NCBI RefSeq assembly: GCF_024713975.1
Contig: NC_091111.1
Coordinates: forward strand, 19,552,501-19,616,500
Length of the DNA stretch: 64,000 bases
Source: Paralichthys olivaceus
Lineage: Eukaryota > Chordata > Actinopteri > Pleuronectiformes > Paralichthyidae
Direction: 5' to 3'
Positions 51,901 to 63,900 of this stretch are shown here, one piece after another; positions within the stretch are counted from its first letter, which is position 1; each line of letters opens with the position of its first letter. Position numbers and translations under genes: made by a program. Below the pieces are notes generated by a model. That model ran no database searches. It saw only the letters and a program-made list of their open reading frames with translations, and was not told the origin of the DNA.

Positions 51901-54900
51901 CATCGCGGTGAGTCCGTCTTCAGTGTTTCCAACAAATCAAAGTCCACATTAGGTTTGAGTTCTCCCATCGATGGTGCAGAATCCAAAATTCTTCCATATA
52001 TTTAATTCTCTGTCCTCTGGTCCAGGATCCGAGGGGAAACCTGCTCAGACAGTGGTTGTCTGTGGACGGCGTCCTCGGCGTCGTGTCCCGAGAGTTTCAG
52101 CTGTCAGAGAACCCTCCTCTGGGAGAGTGGACCATCGTCGCTACAGTCGATGTGAGTCTGAGACATCATGAGTGTGTTGGATGAACCTCACCGGGACTTT
52201 ATGAGACGAGACATCAGCTCTCACCAGGAGACAGACGTGCAGAATATAAATGTCCTTCTCTTGTCACCACGTTCTTTAACTTCAGTTTTTAAATTCAATG
52301 ATATGAAGAAGTTTTAGTTTAATTTGTTTTCGAATAAAACTGATTTATCGTCTTGGTGATTTGAAACTTAAAGTCCAGTCAGAAAGGAATTCATGATTTG
52401 CAGCTCTAGTCTGGATTTACTTTAGATCAGACATTTGTCTTCTCTCAAAATGACTTGAACCCTTTTTGTTCTCAAGCCTGAGGATTACGACCCCAGAACC
52501 AAAAGTTTCTGCTCCTTTTGATTTACCGTCATAAACCTGGTCTCCTCGAGTCGAGACTTCAGATGTTACAACCCGGAGGTCAGAGAGTGTGAGAACCTGA
52601 AGTCAGAGGTAGACATGTAGTTTTAATCCCATGAAATCAAAGTGGGGTCTGTGGTTCTTCAGCGTGGGAAAACTTTGGAGCCTTTAAAGTGTGAGAAGCT
52701 TTTTCCTGAGGACGATGGAGTCAGAGTCATGAAGTTAAATCTAAAGTGTTGAATTCTGTTTCACAGGGAGTCTCAAGCAAGAAGCAAATCAACGTGGCTC
52801 ATTACGGTTCGTACACTTTCAGACGTCTTCGTTCTATTAAAGCCGAACTTGAATCTCGCTCGTCTGACGTCCGTGTCTGTTTGCAGTGCTGCCAAACTTT
52901 GAGGTGATGATCGACGTCCCCGAGGTCATTTTCCATGAAGACACTCTGTGGGGCTCCGTCACTGCCAAGTGAGGATGTAGTTTCATTCAGGGACGTTCGA
53001 TTCCTTCGTTGACACGTTTGTGTTCTCATGATCTGATTGTAACGCTGTGTCCTCAGGTACATGTACGGGAAACCTGTCCAAGGACACATGTTTCTAACGT
53101 TCCTCCACCATTTTCATGGTATCGTAGACGTGTACGAGGAAGATAGAGAGGTATGTTATTTATATCACATGTAGATTAAATTCTCATGTATTTATCTGAC
53201 ACAATACAGAATAAACCCAACATACAGCATTTTCTTTAAAACTCATTTTTCCTTACATGTTAAAATTTGTACTGTATTCAGTAATTGTATAAAGTTAAAG
53301 TACTAATCATTGCTGCTGCTGGAGGATTGAATGTGATGTATGAATAAATAATATTAGATTTTTTAAAGATAGTGAGTAGATATTTCAATGTTTTCTTGAT
53401 TAAAGAACAGATGTAATAATAAAAATCTTCCGGGTTAAATCACTTTGATTTAGATCGACGGCACTGAAGACTTCAGCTTCTCTCTTCCTGACTTCCACTC
53501 AATGAACAGAAGAGCTGTGGACTTTGATTATTACGAGGGATACATGGAGGAGCAGCATCTCACGGTCGTGGTTAATGTGACAGAACATCTCACAGGTACA
53601 TCTTTCACTTCACTACGTTTGATTTAAAAACAGAAATGAGTTTGTCAGGGCTGTGCTTCCATTCAAGACCATGAACTCATGTTCTCAGTTTGTTTCAATT
53701 ATAAAAAATATACTGTTGAGTTCTGTATATATTTAAATTTGACTAATTGTTTGCTGGTAAATTCTAAGATAAACTAGAACGGCACAAAAAGCTTCACACA
53801 CTCATTCACTTAAGAATTATTCTCAAGGAAAAGATTCCAAAATAAACAGAAAGGGTCGTCCGATGTGGCCGGTGTTTTATTGACTCTGGTTTGTGTTCCT
53901 GTCTCTCAGGTCTCACCTACAGCAGCTCGGCCGTGGTTTCTCTGGAACAATACAAATATAAACTCTCCTTCCACGGCTATTCCAAAATGTTGAGGCCCTC
54001 ATTAAAGTTTGTTGCCACGGTAAGAAAAGCAAAACATTTAATATATCAACATTATGTCTGAGATCATGAGGAAGATTCATTTTGAACTTTGTACGACCCA
54101 TGAAATACATTTTACAAACTGTTCTAGAACCTTAAATTCTAAGTATTTTCCCAGTAGCTGACGATTTCTTCGTGTTGTAGCTGAAAATATCGACATACAA
54201 CAATCAGCCTCTGTCCCTGGAGGATCAGAGAAACACGGTCCAAGTGTCGGTGATGCAGAGGAAGGAAAGTCCGTGGAACTGGAAAATGGATCAAGTGTTA
54301 GAAATGAGGCCTCGATCATCGAACGTGTCGGGTCCTCAACATCCGGAGCAGATGCCCCTTAAACAAATGGAGTTCCCGGTTCCTGCAGATGGAGTCGTAC
54401 CGCTCCACGTCCTGGTCATGAATGAAACTGAAACGCTCACTATTGATGTGAGTGAACTCTGAACACACACTGATGATTAAAGTTCCTTAAAATACCAGCA
54501 GCCAGGGACAAACACAACCTCCTGTCTTCTTCTTAAATGATCTAAAGGACTGGACTTTTTAATTTCTTACTTTCTACAAATGTAAATAAGTGACTCGTTC
54601 AGCCACGTTCCTGAAAGTGTCCGGTGGCTCCTTCGTGTTCCAGCAGTCAAACACTAAACTCCAGTTCAAGAATAACTGCTGCTTATTGTTTATTACCAGA
54701 ATTTGGACAAATTACACAACATGCAAACTTTATTGGAATATTATTTTTTGATAAGTTCACATGGAGCGTGAACGTTTCCCTCAGTGATCAAAGTATTTAT
54801 GTCAAGCTTCAAACATCTCACATGAGGATTTTGAAGTCCGCTACAGAGACGCAGGATTGATGGAATCATTTCAAATGTTTCTCATTAGTAATTGAGTTTG

Positions 54901-57900
54901 TTTTCAGGCGTCGTTTGGAGACAGCCACAGCACTCTTCAGCTCTACAGGAGCTACACGTCACCCAGTCACACGTATCTGCAGATTCAGAAACCCTCCACA
55001 CCTGCTGAGGTAAACGCTCGAGTCTTTAACAAGTTCTCTCTCGTTTGGAAGAAGTGAAGAATCAATGCTTTCTCTTCCGTCAGGTTGATTCTCCCGTCCT
55101 GCTGCACATCCAGAAGAATTTTCCAGTGACAGAGATTCACTACATCGTAAGAAACGTTTCATTAAGTGCAACTAAAAAATGAACATTTTAGTATTTTAAT
55201 GATTCTGTCACTATTTTTATATTTTCATAAGCTTAATTTATTCAGGTTGGTTCCACTATGTTTTTTACGCAAAGTGATTTCCAAATAAAAGAGACAGTTG
55301 AGTTTATCATTCATCTGGCAAAAGTCCCAATATGAATAAACTTCTGCTTCCTCGTGGCCAAATCACTGGATGCAGCTTAATGAGTGAAATGTATTTCTAG
55401 AACAAAGTGTAGAAAACAGTTGAAAGAGAAAGGATGTGATCTACATCGAACCACAACAATGATTCTTTAAACCTGTTTCCTGTGGAGGTGAAGTCCAGAG
55501 GTCGAGTTGTCTCTGCAGGAAATAGCTCCGGGGACCTGACGCTGTTCCCTGAGGTCTCCTGGGCTCCTCTGGCCTGTGTCATCGTCTTCTGTGTCCGTCC
55601 TGACGGAGAGATCGTCAATGATGTCCTGCAGCTGCCAATCAAACCAGCGCTACACAACCAGGTGACAGTTTTACGCCAATAAAAGTTGTTTTATTTCAGA
55701 GTGAATCTCAGCACGTTGCTGACTCAACTAATTCCAGACCTTCAGAGAGAAACTGATTCTAATGATACGATTGTCAACTAGTAACAAAAGACTCGAAGCA
55801 GCGACAGCTCAGCTAATAACAGGAAGGTTTGTTTTAAGGTGGTTGTACGGTGACTATTTGTTTGAACTATATTTCAGGTTTCTCTGAGCTGGAGCGACAC
55901 TGTGACGCAGCCGGGCGATGACGTCACTCTCAGGGTCAAGGTGGCGGAGCCGGGCTCTCTGGTCGGGATCCTGGTGGTCGACAAGGCGACGCGGGGGAGG
56001 GGATCAAACAACGACATCACCAAGATGAGGGTGAGATCCACCAAGATCCGCTGCTGACGGATGTTATCATAAAATCTATTGAATGTAAAACCTTCAGTGC
56101 AGATAAACCAGGTGGGATGAACAGACTTGACTCTGCACCTCAGACTGTTTGTCAGAAGCTCTGCTCACGATAACAGTTTGTTGTAGAACTGTACGATATG
56201 TTATATTTCCTATATATTGAATGTTGTGGTGGACGTTGGTGTGAAAACAGGATCACCATCTTACATAACGCTGTGTGAACCCTGAGGAGCGAAGCCTTTG
56301 TCTCCTCAGGTTCCCTCAGTTTACTGTTTTCAAACAGTTTCCGGGTGCATTACCCTCACACCCATATTTCTCGTCTGAAACCCAATCCACCGCCCCAGTA
56401 TCGGTTCAGTGTGACCCAGAGCACCGGTCAGACTGGTCCCTCACAATGCCGGCCCTCTTTGTGTCTGGATTACTGTTGTCTGGGTTTGTCTGCTGGAACA
56501 ATGGCGGCTCTGAGGATGTTGTTGCTCTCACAGGTGATGGAGGAGATTAAGCAGTACAGCGTCTCCGCGGCTGACGCCTTCTCCGACATGTTGACAATGG
56601 GAGATCCGCACTCCGTCTTCAAGGTTGGTCCTGATGTTTGGGATGAGCTGCTCTGTTGACTGAAGTTCAGTCTCTCTGCTGAAAATAAGTTTTATAACAG
56701 TGTGAAGTGAGTTGAATTCATATTTCTGTTTCCAGGAATAACATGAGTATTTACAATAAGTAGGTTTTCTTGGTTTTAAAGTTTCATCTATAGTTTGTTT
56801 TGTTATATCTGCAAGGGTTCCTAACAATGTGGTATTAAATCTAATATCACAAAATAATGAACCTAGATGACACTGAGCTCTCTCCACATTGCATCAGAGA
56901 CATATATGTAAACAAACTGCTGCAGATTAAACTTTAAATATTAATTCTCTCCAGTTAAAAGGAATATTTGGTCAATTTCACCTCCCTGAAAATACGTATT
57001 GATTCACAAAGTCCAGATCATCAACTAGTTATATAGCAAAAGTTCTGAGAATTCAACTGCACACAAAGATTTGACTGAATAATCGTCCTCATGTAAATGT
57101 CCCCGTGGACGAACCGGACGTGTCTGTAGTGAAATGTTTCTCGTCTCTGCTCAGATTTGTGATTTCGTGGCTCTGACCGATGCCACTTTACACGAGATGA
57201 AAAATCCAATGAGGCCTACATTACGTAAGTTTTAAAAATGTTTTCTCACTTAAACATCACGACTGTGGCGACTTTGTGAAGCTAATCTAACAAGTGCTCA
57301 TCTTCTCAACAGCAGGGGAGGGAATGTATCACCTCACCCACGCGGACGATCAACCGACGCAGCAACAGCAGGATGCTCGAGAGCGCCAGAACTTTCCAGA
57401 GACCTGGATGTGGCTGGACACCAACGTGAGGTGGGTCAAAATGCAAAGAACTAAACTTAAGTTGTAAAAATCTTTACTGAAAGTTTGGAGATTTAAAAGA
57501 TGTGGAGCCTTTATATAAACATTACAAACTGAACGGACGTCTTTTTCTTTGGACAGTGACTCAGACACTAAAGAGTTACGTGTCACTGCACCAGACAGCA
57601 TCACAGCCTGGGTCGCCACCGCCTTCGTCATGTCTGAGAACTTGGGACTGGGCGTCGTGGAAGAGCCGGCAGAGGTCAGATCCTTCAGACGCTCTGTAAA
57701 ACACTGAACTGCAAAATTGTGGCCAAAGTGACGTTGTACAGCTGTTTCTCATTCGTTGCAATGAAATTATAATTTTCTTAATTCGATTTGTACTTTTTAG
57801 TGAAAGCGTTTGAGTTCTGTTGTATTATGTACGGGGAGTCTTGTGTAAGTACTTGTTTACGTTATGAATATCTGTGTGTTGTGGTGTTTTCCTCTGAGAC

Positions 57901-60900
57901 CGTCTCCATGTTGCGTTCTTCAGCTCACGGTGTTCCAGGACTTTTTCCTGTCCTTGAATCTGCCGGCGTTCATCATCCGGGGAGAGGAGCTGCTGCTGGA
58001 GATCGTCCTGTTCAACTACCTCCTGCACGACCTGGAGGTCAGTGCTGCCCCGCCCACTCCGCCGATCACTTGAGATACTGAAACGTTTGATTTAATTCTC
58101 TACTTTAAACTCTTTGTTCTCTTTTTATCCGAAACTCGACCGGTCACTCTTCAGTCCGACTCTAAAGTTCAAACAGTTGAGCTGTGTCAGATCTCAAGTT
58201 CATGAACGAAGGTCTCGGAACACTGATGCTGGTTCAGACAAACAGGACGTGTCTGATTCTACCAGCGTCAACGTGTTCGGACAGCAGGAGTCTGGTTGCA
58301 GCTGTGAATTCTCTGTAGTTCACGGGATCGTCAGGTTCCAGTAATCTCATCACAGCATCAGTGGCTTTATCTCCGTCCTCTGTTTCCTCTGAGGAGACGA
58401 TCCAAACTAAATCCTTCATAAAAGACCACGTGACACAGTCGTGTTCAGTTTGATATTTGGTTTCGACAACACGCTCCTTTGTTTCCTCCCACGCTCTGTT
58501 CTGTGTAACGTGATCTGGGCGGATGCTCCTCGTGTCTTTGTTGGCAGGTCATGGTGACTGTGGCGCAGAGCGACACCTTTGAGTTCGTCTTCCCGGACAA
58601 TGATGCGCTCTCCGTGCCAGGCGTCCGGCGGCTGTCCATGGGGAGCCAGAGCGGGACGGCCGTCCTCGTTCCCATCAGGCCGCTGGTCCTCGGAGAGATC
58701 CCCATCTCTGTGAAAGCCAAGTCGTACGCGGCGTCCGACTTTGTGCGCAGGATGTTGCTCGTCAAGGTGCGTGAGAAACTGGAGGTTTAAAGTTATAACA
58801 CGTCACAGAAACATGACTTTCTAAATGTTCTGTCTTTTGATAACTGGACAGTTTCTTTATCAAGACGAATGTCCTGTTTGTTTTTTATCTTTAGTCCCTG
58901 CTCGTTAAACTTGTGACCCTCAGATTGTTTCTGGTCCAGAGTGAATCAGTGTTTCTCTTATGAGCAGAAGCTGTTTCCATCACTCAGGGTTTCAGCGTCT
59001 TGCTCAACAAAACATCACCCGTGGGAATTGAACCTTCCTCGTGTTTATCAGAGCGTTTGTCAAACAGCTGTTGCACTAATCTGAGGTTGTCCTGATGTTT
59101 CCCAGAAATCTTACTCACCGCCAGTTTGTGTTGTTTCAGGCCGAGGGAATCGAGCAGACGTTCTCGGCCTCGCTGCTGTTGGAGGTGTCTCCGTCACAGT
59201 CGAGCGTCTCCACGCACGTGTCCTTCACCTTACCAGCAGATCTGGTGCAGGGCAGCGAGAGAGCTGTGGTGACGGTGGTCGGTACGTAGACTCTGATCGT
59301 TAAAACTTCCATTTGATTAAATATGTTTTAATACCAAATGTGTTCACATGATTTAATTTGACAGTTTTGTCTGGAATAAAAGTGTCCAAGGAAAATGAAT
59401 CAAGACAAAATTCCTACAGTCACATTCTTCTGGAAGATTTGAGTCACAGTTTAAAAAGCTAAATGTCAAACTTTAATATTAAATAAGTCTTATTTAATAC
59501 AAAATACATCAGTGAAAACCAGGAAAGACGATAACTAATTTAATTTCCCACTTGTAGATTTGTCATTTCATTAATTATTAAATGTGAGTTGAATAATAAG
59601 ACTAAAGATAAAATAAAGAACATCTAAAATAACAACACTGTAAAATGACTGTATTCTGTTAACACCTCCACTATAGTGACATGGACACAATAATCAGAAT
59701 ATTCACATTATTCTGAATGAAACATTAATTCAAACACGTATACGCGAGTTTCTAAAACTTATTTTCCTGTTAAAGAATCTGATAATGACTCAATACGTAG
59801 ACACACAAACATACAGTCCATCACACGTAGCGACTCCAGCGTATTTCAAAACACAGACACGCGTGTTTAAAAAAAAAGTACATGTGATGAATTTCTACAA
59901 GCTGCAGAGTATTTATAGTTTCCCAGAAAATGTTTCATGCATCATTTCTGAAAGTGAAATGACTCACGTGGAACAGAAATCGTCTCAAACAGAGTAAAAA
60001 CACGAGTTTGAATCCGAGACACGAACTCGACCGTCTCATGATTCATCTTCTGCTGTGACTCATGAACGTTTAAATACAACGAGATCCTTCCTAAATATTT
60101 ATCACTGATCTCCTTCACCCGCACTGATGATGTGACCGTTTACTTTCTGTGATCGTCGTTCGATCATGTCTGATTTCTTCCCGTTTCCGTGGCGATGCAG
60201 GCGACATCCTCGGCCCCTCCATCAGCGGCCTGGACTCTCTGATCCAGATGCCGTACGGCTGCGGCGAACAGAACATGATCAACTTTGCTCCCAACGTCTA
60301 CGTCCTGCAGTACCTGAGCGCCACGGGACAGGCCGACCAGGACACCACGGACCGAGCCACGCGCTACATGCTGACAGGTAGAGCACGGACACGCTCACAA
60401 GTCAGAAAAATCTTTCACACAAAGATCTGCGTCTAATCGCTGCTGCTTCCCTCAGGTTACGAGCGGGAGTTGACCTTTCAGAGGAAGGACGACTCCTTCA
60501 GTGCGTTTGGAGACCGGGACTCATCTGGAAGCACCTGGTGCGTTTACAGAGAAATTTAACGTGTTTAATTTAAAGATGTGAACAGGAAGAAACGTCTGTG
60601 ACCAATCAAACATCTTTTCTTCCGCAGGCTGAGCGCTATGGTGCTGAGGTGTTTCCTGCAGGCGCGGTCGTTCATCGCCATCGACGAGCACGTGCTGCAG
60701 GGAACGGCGGCCTGGTTGGGATCCCAGCAGGGGGCCGACGGGAGCTTCGAGGAGCACGGCCGGGTCATCCACACAGAGCTGAAGGGAGGCCAGGCCAGTG
60801 TCGTCTCCCTCACAGCCTACGTCCTCATCGCTCTGCTGGAGGACGACAGCGTCAAGGTCAGAGTCCGTCACTGTTCACGATATCGTCTAATGGACATGAA

Positions 60901-63900
60901 ACATTATCTGTTTTTTAAAGTTTTGGTTTTATTTCTGTGCTTAATTCATTTATTCCGTTTTATACTTGAATCACCGTCTTAGTTTTCATCTTATTTAAAC
61001 TTATTGAGTCATTTTTTAATGAACTAATTTACAAACTGAAATAACTTGATCAGCTGCTTGATGAGAATTTAAAATGTGTAAAGATTTGAAGTTTGAGGCT
61101 TTTTCACAACGTTGCATTGATATTTTGAAAAGTAGAGAAAAGCTGAAGGAAGCAGAATAAAAATTAAAATGTCTCTTGTCTCGTCTCTGAAGTTAACTGT
61201 GTCCCTGCTCTCTGTCTGTCAGGCTCAGTATGGGAGTCAGGTGTCTTCAGCGTTGATGTACCTGGAGACTCGTCTGTCTCTGGGAGTCGTCAGTAACTAC
61301 AGCCTCAGTCTGCTCGGCTACGCTCTGGCTCTGTCCGGCAGCTCCAGCGCCGCCACGGCGGTCAGTCAGCTGATGGAACGAGCCGAGACGATCGGTACGA
61401 GCGTGAAACTTAAAATGAGTCAGTCACGTCTGCATTAAAGGTTCAGTGCGTAAGATTCAGGTGTTGTTGGAAACTGAATATAAAATAATACAATTGGTGT
61501 TTTCTTGACTCTAGAATGAGCCGTTTATATTTAAATACTTTATATTTAAATACTTTATATTCAAATACTTTGCAGTAGCTCAGACTGGACAAACTAAACC
61601 TTATTTATGTAAACTGAAGCTATTGTAGGTTCTCTGTCATGTTTGGAGAGGGGGGGGGGTATTCAGCTGCTACATGCCTTCTCACCACTAGAGGTCACTA
61701 TATTCTACACACTGACCCTTTAAACGTGCAGCTGCAGCCAGGATGCAATTAGCTTAGCAAACATGCTTTGTGTCTGTGTGAAAGTTTTAATGACGGAGCT
61801 TTAGCTCAGAATGTGACGTCTTGTGTCTCTGCGGTTAGACGGCGTCCCGACGTGGTCCTCCCCGGACGTCGGCCTGTCGTCGTCGTGGCAGCCTCGCTCT
61901 GCAGACATAGAGATGGTGGCCTACCTGCTGCTGACTCTGCATAAGCTGGGTCGCACCGCGGAGGGCGTCGGCCTCCTCAAGTGGCTCAGTCGGCAGCGGA
62001 GCCACCGCGGAGGATTCGGAAGCACTCAGGTCTGAAAAACTGCTGCTCCATATGCTGAAAATAGTCCCTGACAAATGTTTGTGTACATGAATTAAAAAAC
62101 CTCAGTGAGTTTTTATAGTTTTTGAAAATGTTCGTCTTCACCGTGATCCAATCGTCTTCGGGCTGAGAGGCAGATCGTGTTTCTCTGTTTTCTCTCTGTC
62201 AGAAAGTGCATCGTTGTTCTGTCGCATACAAACTTTCATTACCTTTTTAAAAAACCTGTTTTCAAATCTTGAGAAAACTCAGTGTGGTCGTCTGCACATG
62301 AACTAAAACACGTCCTGAGAACACGACAGAAGGAAACATGGAATCTAAACGAACACGGCTGGAAACAAGAAATCATTGAACATCCCGAGCTGTGATGTTG
62401 AGTCGACACAGAGCTGACGTCTAATGAATCTTCTTCCCGTCTCTCAGGACACAATCGTCGCCCTGCAGGCCTTGTCCACGCTCGCAGTGTTCGGCAACTC
62501 CCACCACTTCGACCTCGCCGTCCGAGTGACCATGGAGTCGTCCACCGTCGCCTCGTTCAACATCCACCAGAGCAACTACATGCTGCTGCAGAGTCAGCAG
62601 GTACGCAAGGTCGAATCCAGTCTCACTGAGCCGGTTAAACACTGGACACAAGAGGAGCCGGGGTTCGAACCACCAACCTTTCGCTTAGTGGACAACTAGA
62701 GCCAGATCTGGCCTTGCTCAGAATACTTGTGTCCACCAGGTGGCGCCAGACAGAAGCTCATGGGTTTTTCATCCTTGTGAAAACAAAACGTTCAACTAAT
62801 AAAAAATAAACTTCTGATGTTTCACTTTTCACACGATCGTGAACTGTCGATGTCATCGAGACTTTCAACAGGAAATAATTAGTTAAAGCTCATTATCATG
62901 AATCAGGACTTTGAATAGTTTAATAGAACATTTATGGTCCTGAAGCAAAACTGACACATGGACGGACCGACGTCGTCTTTATCACCTGCTGCAAACTATT
63001 TATCAGAAACTTGTTCCCTGTGATTCCAGCTGCAGCCACCGGAGGAGCTGCTCCTGCACGTGACGGCCGAGGGTCGTGGACTCGCTCTGTTTCAGGTGCA
63101 AACACAAACATTATTAACGAGTCTGGAAACGTGTTGGACTGAAGAACAGAATAAACATCTTATCACTGCAGAATGTGTAGCGCGGTTCCAAACCTCTGGT
63201 GGTTATAATCGTTGAACTGTCTCAGTGTGACTTCCTGTCTCGTCCCCGCAGCTCACCGTGTTTTACAACGTCAGGAACGAGAAGCTGATGAGGCGCAGAC
63301 GAGAGGTCGACGTGCACGAGGCCTTTTATCTGCACACGGAGCTGCGGGACGTTGACATGACGTCATCATATCTGGACGTCTGCACCAGGTGAGCGGCTCG
63401 GCTCTGACACCCCCCCCACCCCCCACCTCGTCCTCCATCTGGATTTCTTCTCAATTAAAGTTTTTTTCCTCTCCACTGTCTCCTCGTGTTTTCTCTGTGT
63501 CTGGTCTCCACTTTAATATGTGAGATAATGTTTGTTTGATTTGTTGCTATAGAGGTAAAGTTTTATTGAATAGACGGTCGAACAATTTACCTGTAAATCT
63601 GCTGAACTTTCACAAAACAAACAAAACGTAAATAAAAATGAAACTCTGAGATAATTAAATACCAAGAATCTATTTAAAGGAAGAAAAAATTGTTTATTTA
63701 TAATGTAATTCAATTAAATACAACTTTAAATAATAAATATAATTCAATATATAACTCAAATCAAGAAGTGGGTATAAACAGTGTCTGTTTGAATGAAGTT
63801 AACACTCCTATCTTGTTGGTGTCACATGTTTTATATATTCAGATGTTAATTAATTTAAATCTGTTGTTAATTTATGGATTGAAACAAATCTTGAATGTTT

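Larger units (their letters stand above)
48981..55146 (+). other. cd109: cd109 exons 1-13 (macroglobulin domains 1-5)
   Basis: Exons: 48981-49051, 51148-51308, 51457-51485 (29 nt), 51671-51907, 52026-52151, 52767-52806, 52887-52968, 53057-53150, 53454-53595, 53910-54019, 54181-54447, 54908-55009 and 55084-55146. All have AG/GT borders and consistent phase. Exon 1 encodes the signal peptide, and exon 2 begins [20 protein letters not shown], the usual first strand of MG1. Several N-glycosylation sequons are visible (NQT, NSS, NST, NVT, NVS, NET). Exon 4 carries the [13 protein letters not shown] signature. Confidence 0.9.

Noticed and set aside
56275-56659. Two overlapping plus-strand open frames around cd109 exon 16
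   Set aside because: Only 56534-56623 has both an AG acceptor and GT donor and fits the family (VMEEIKQY); the rest is intron read-through.
62615-62705. Possible tRNA gene (GGTTCGAAC B box)
   Set aside because: No complete cloverleaf with paired acceptor stem can be drawn, and the flanks match a tRNA-derived teleost SINE head.
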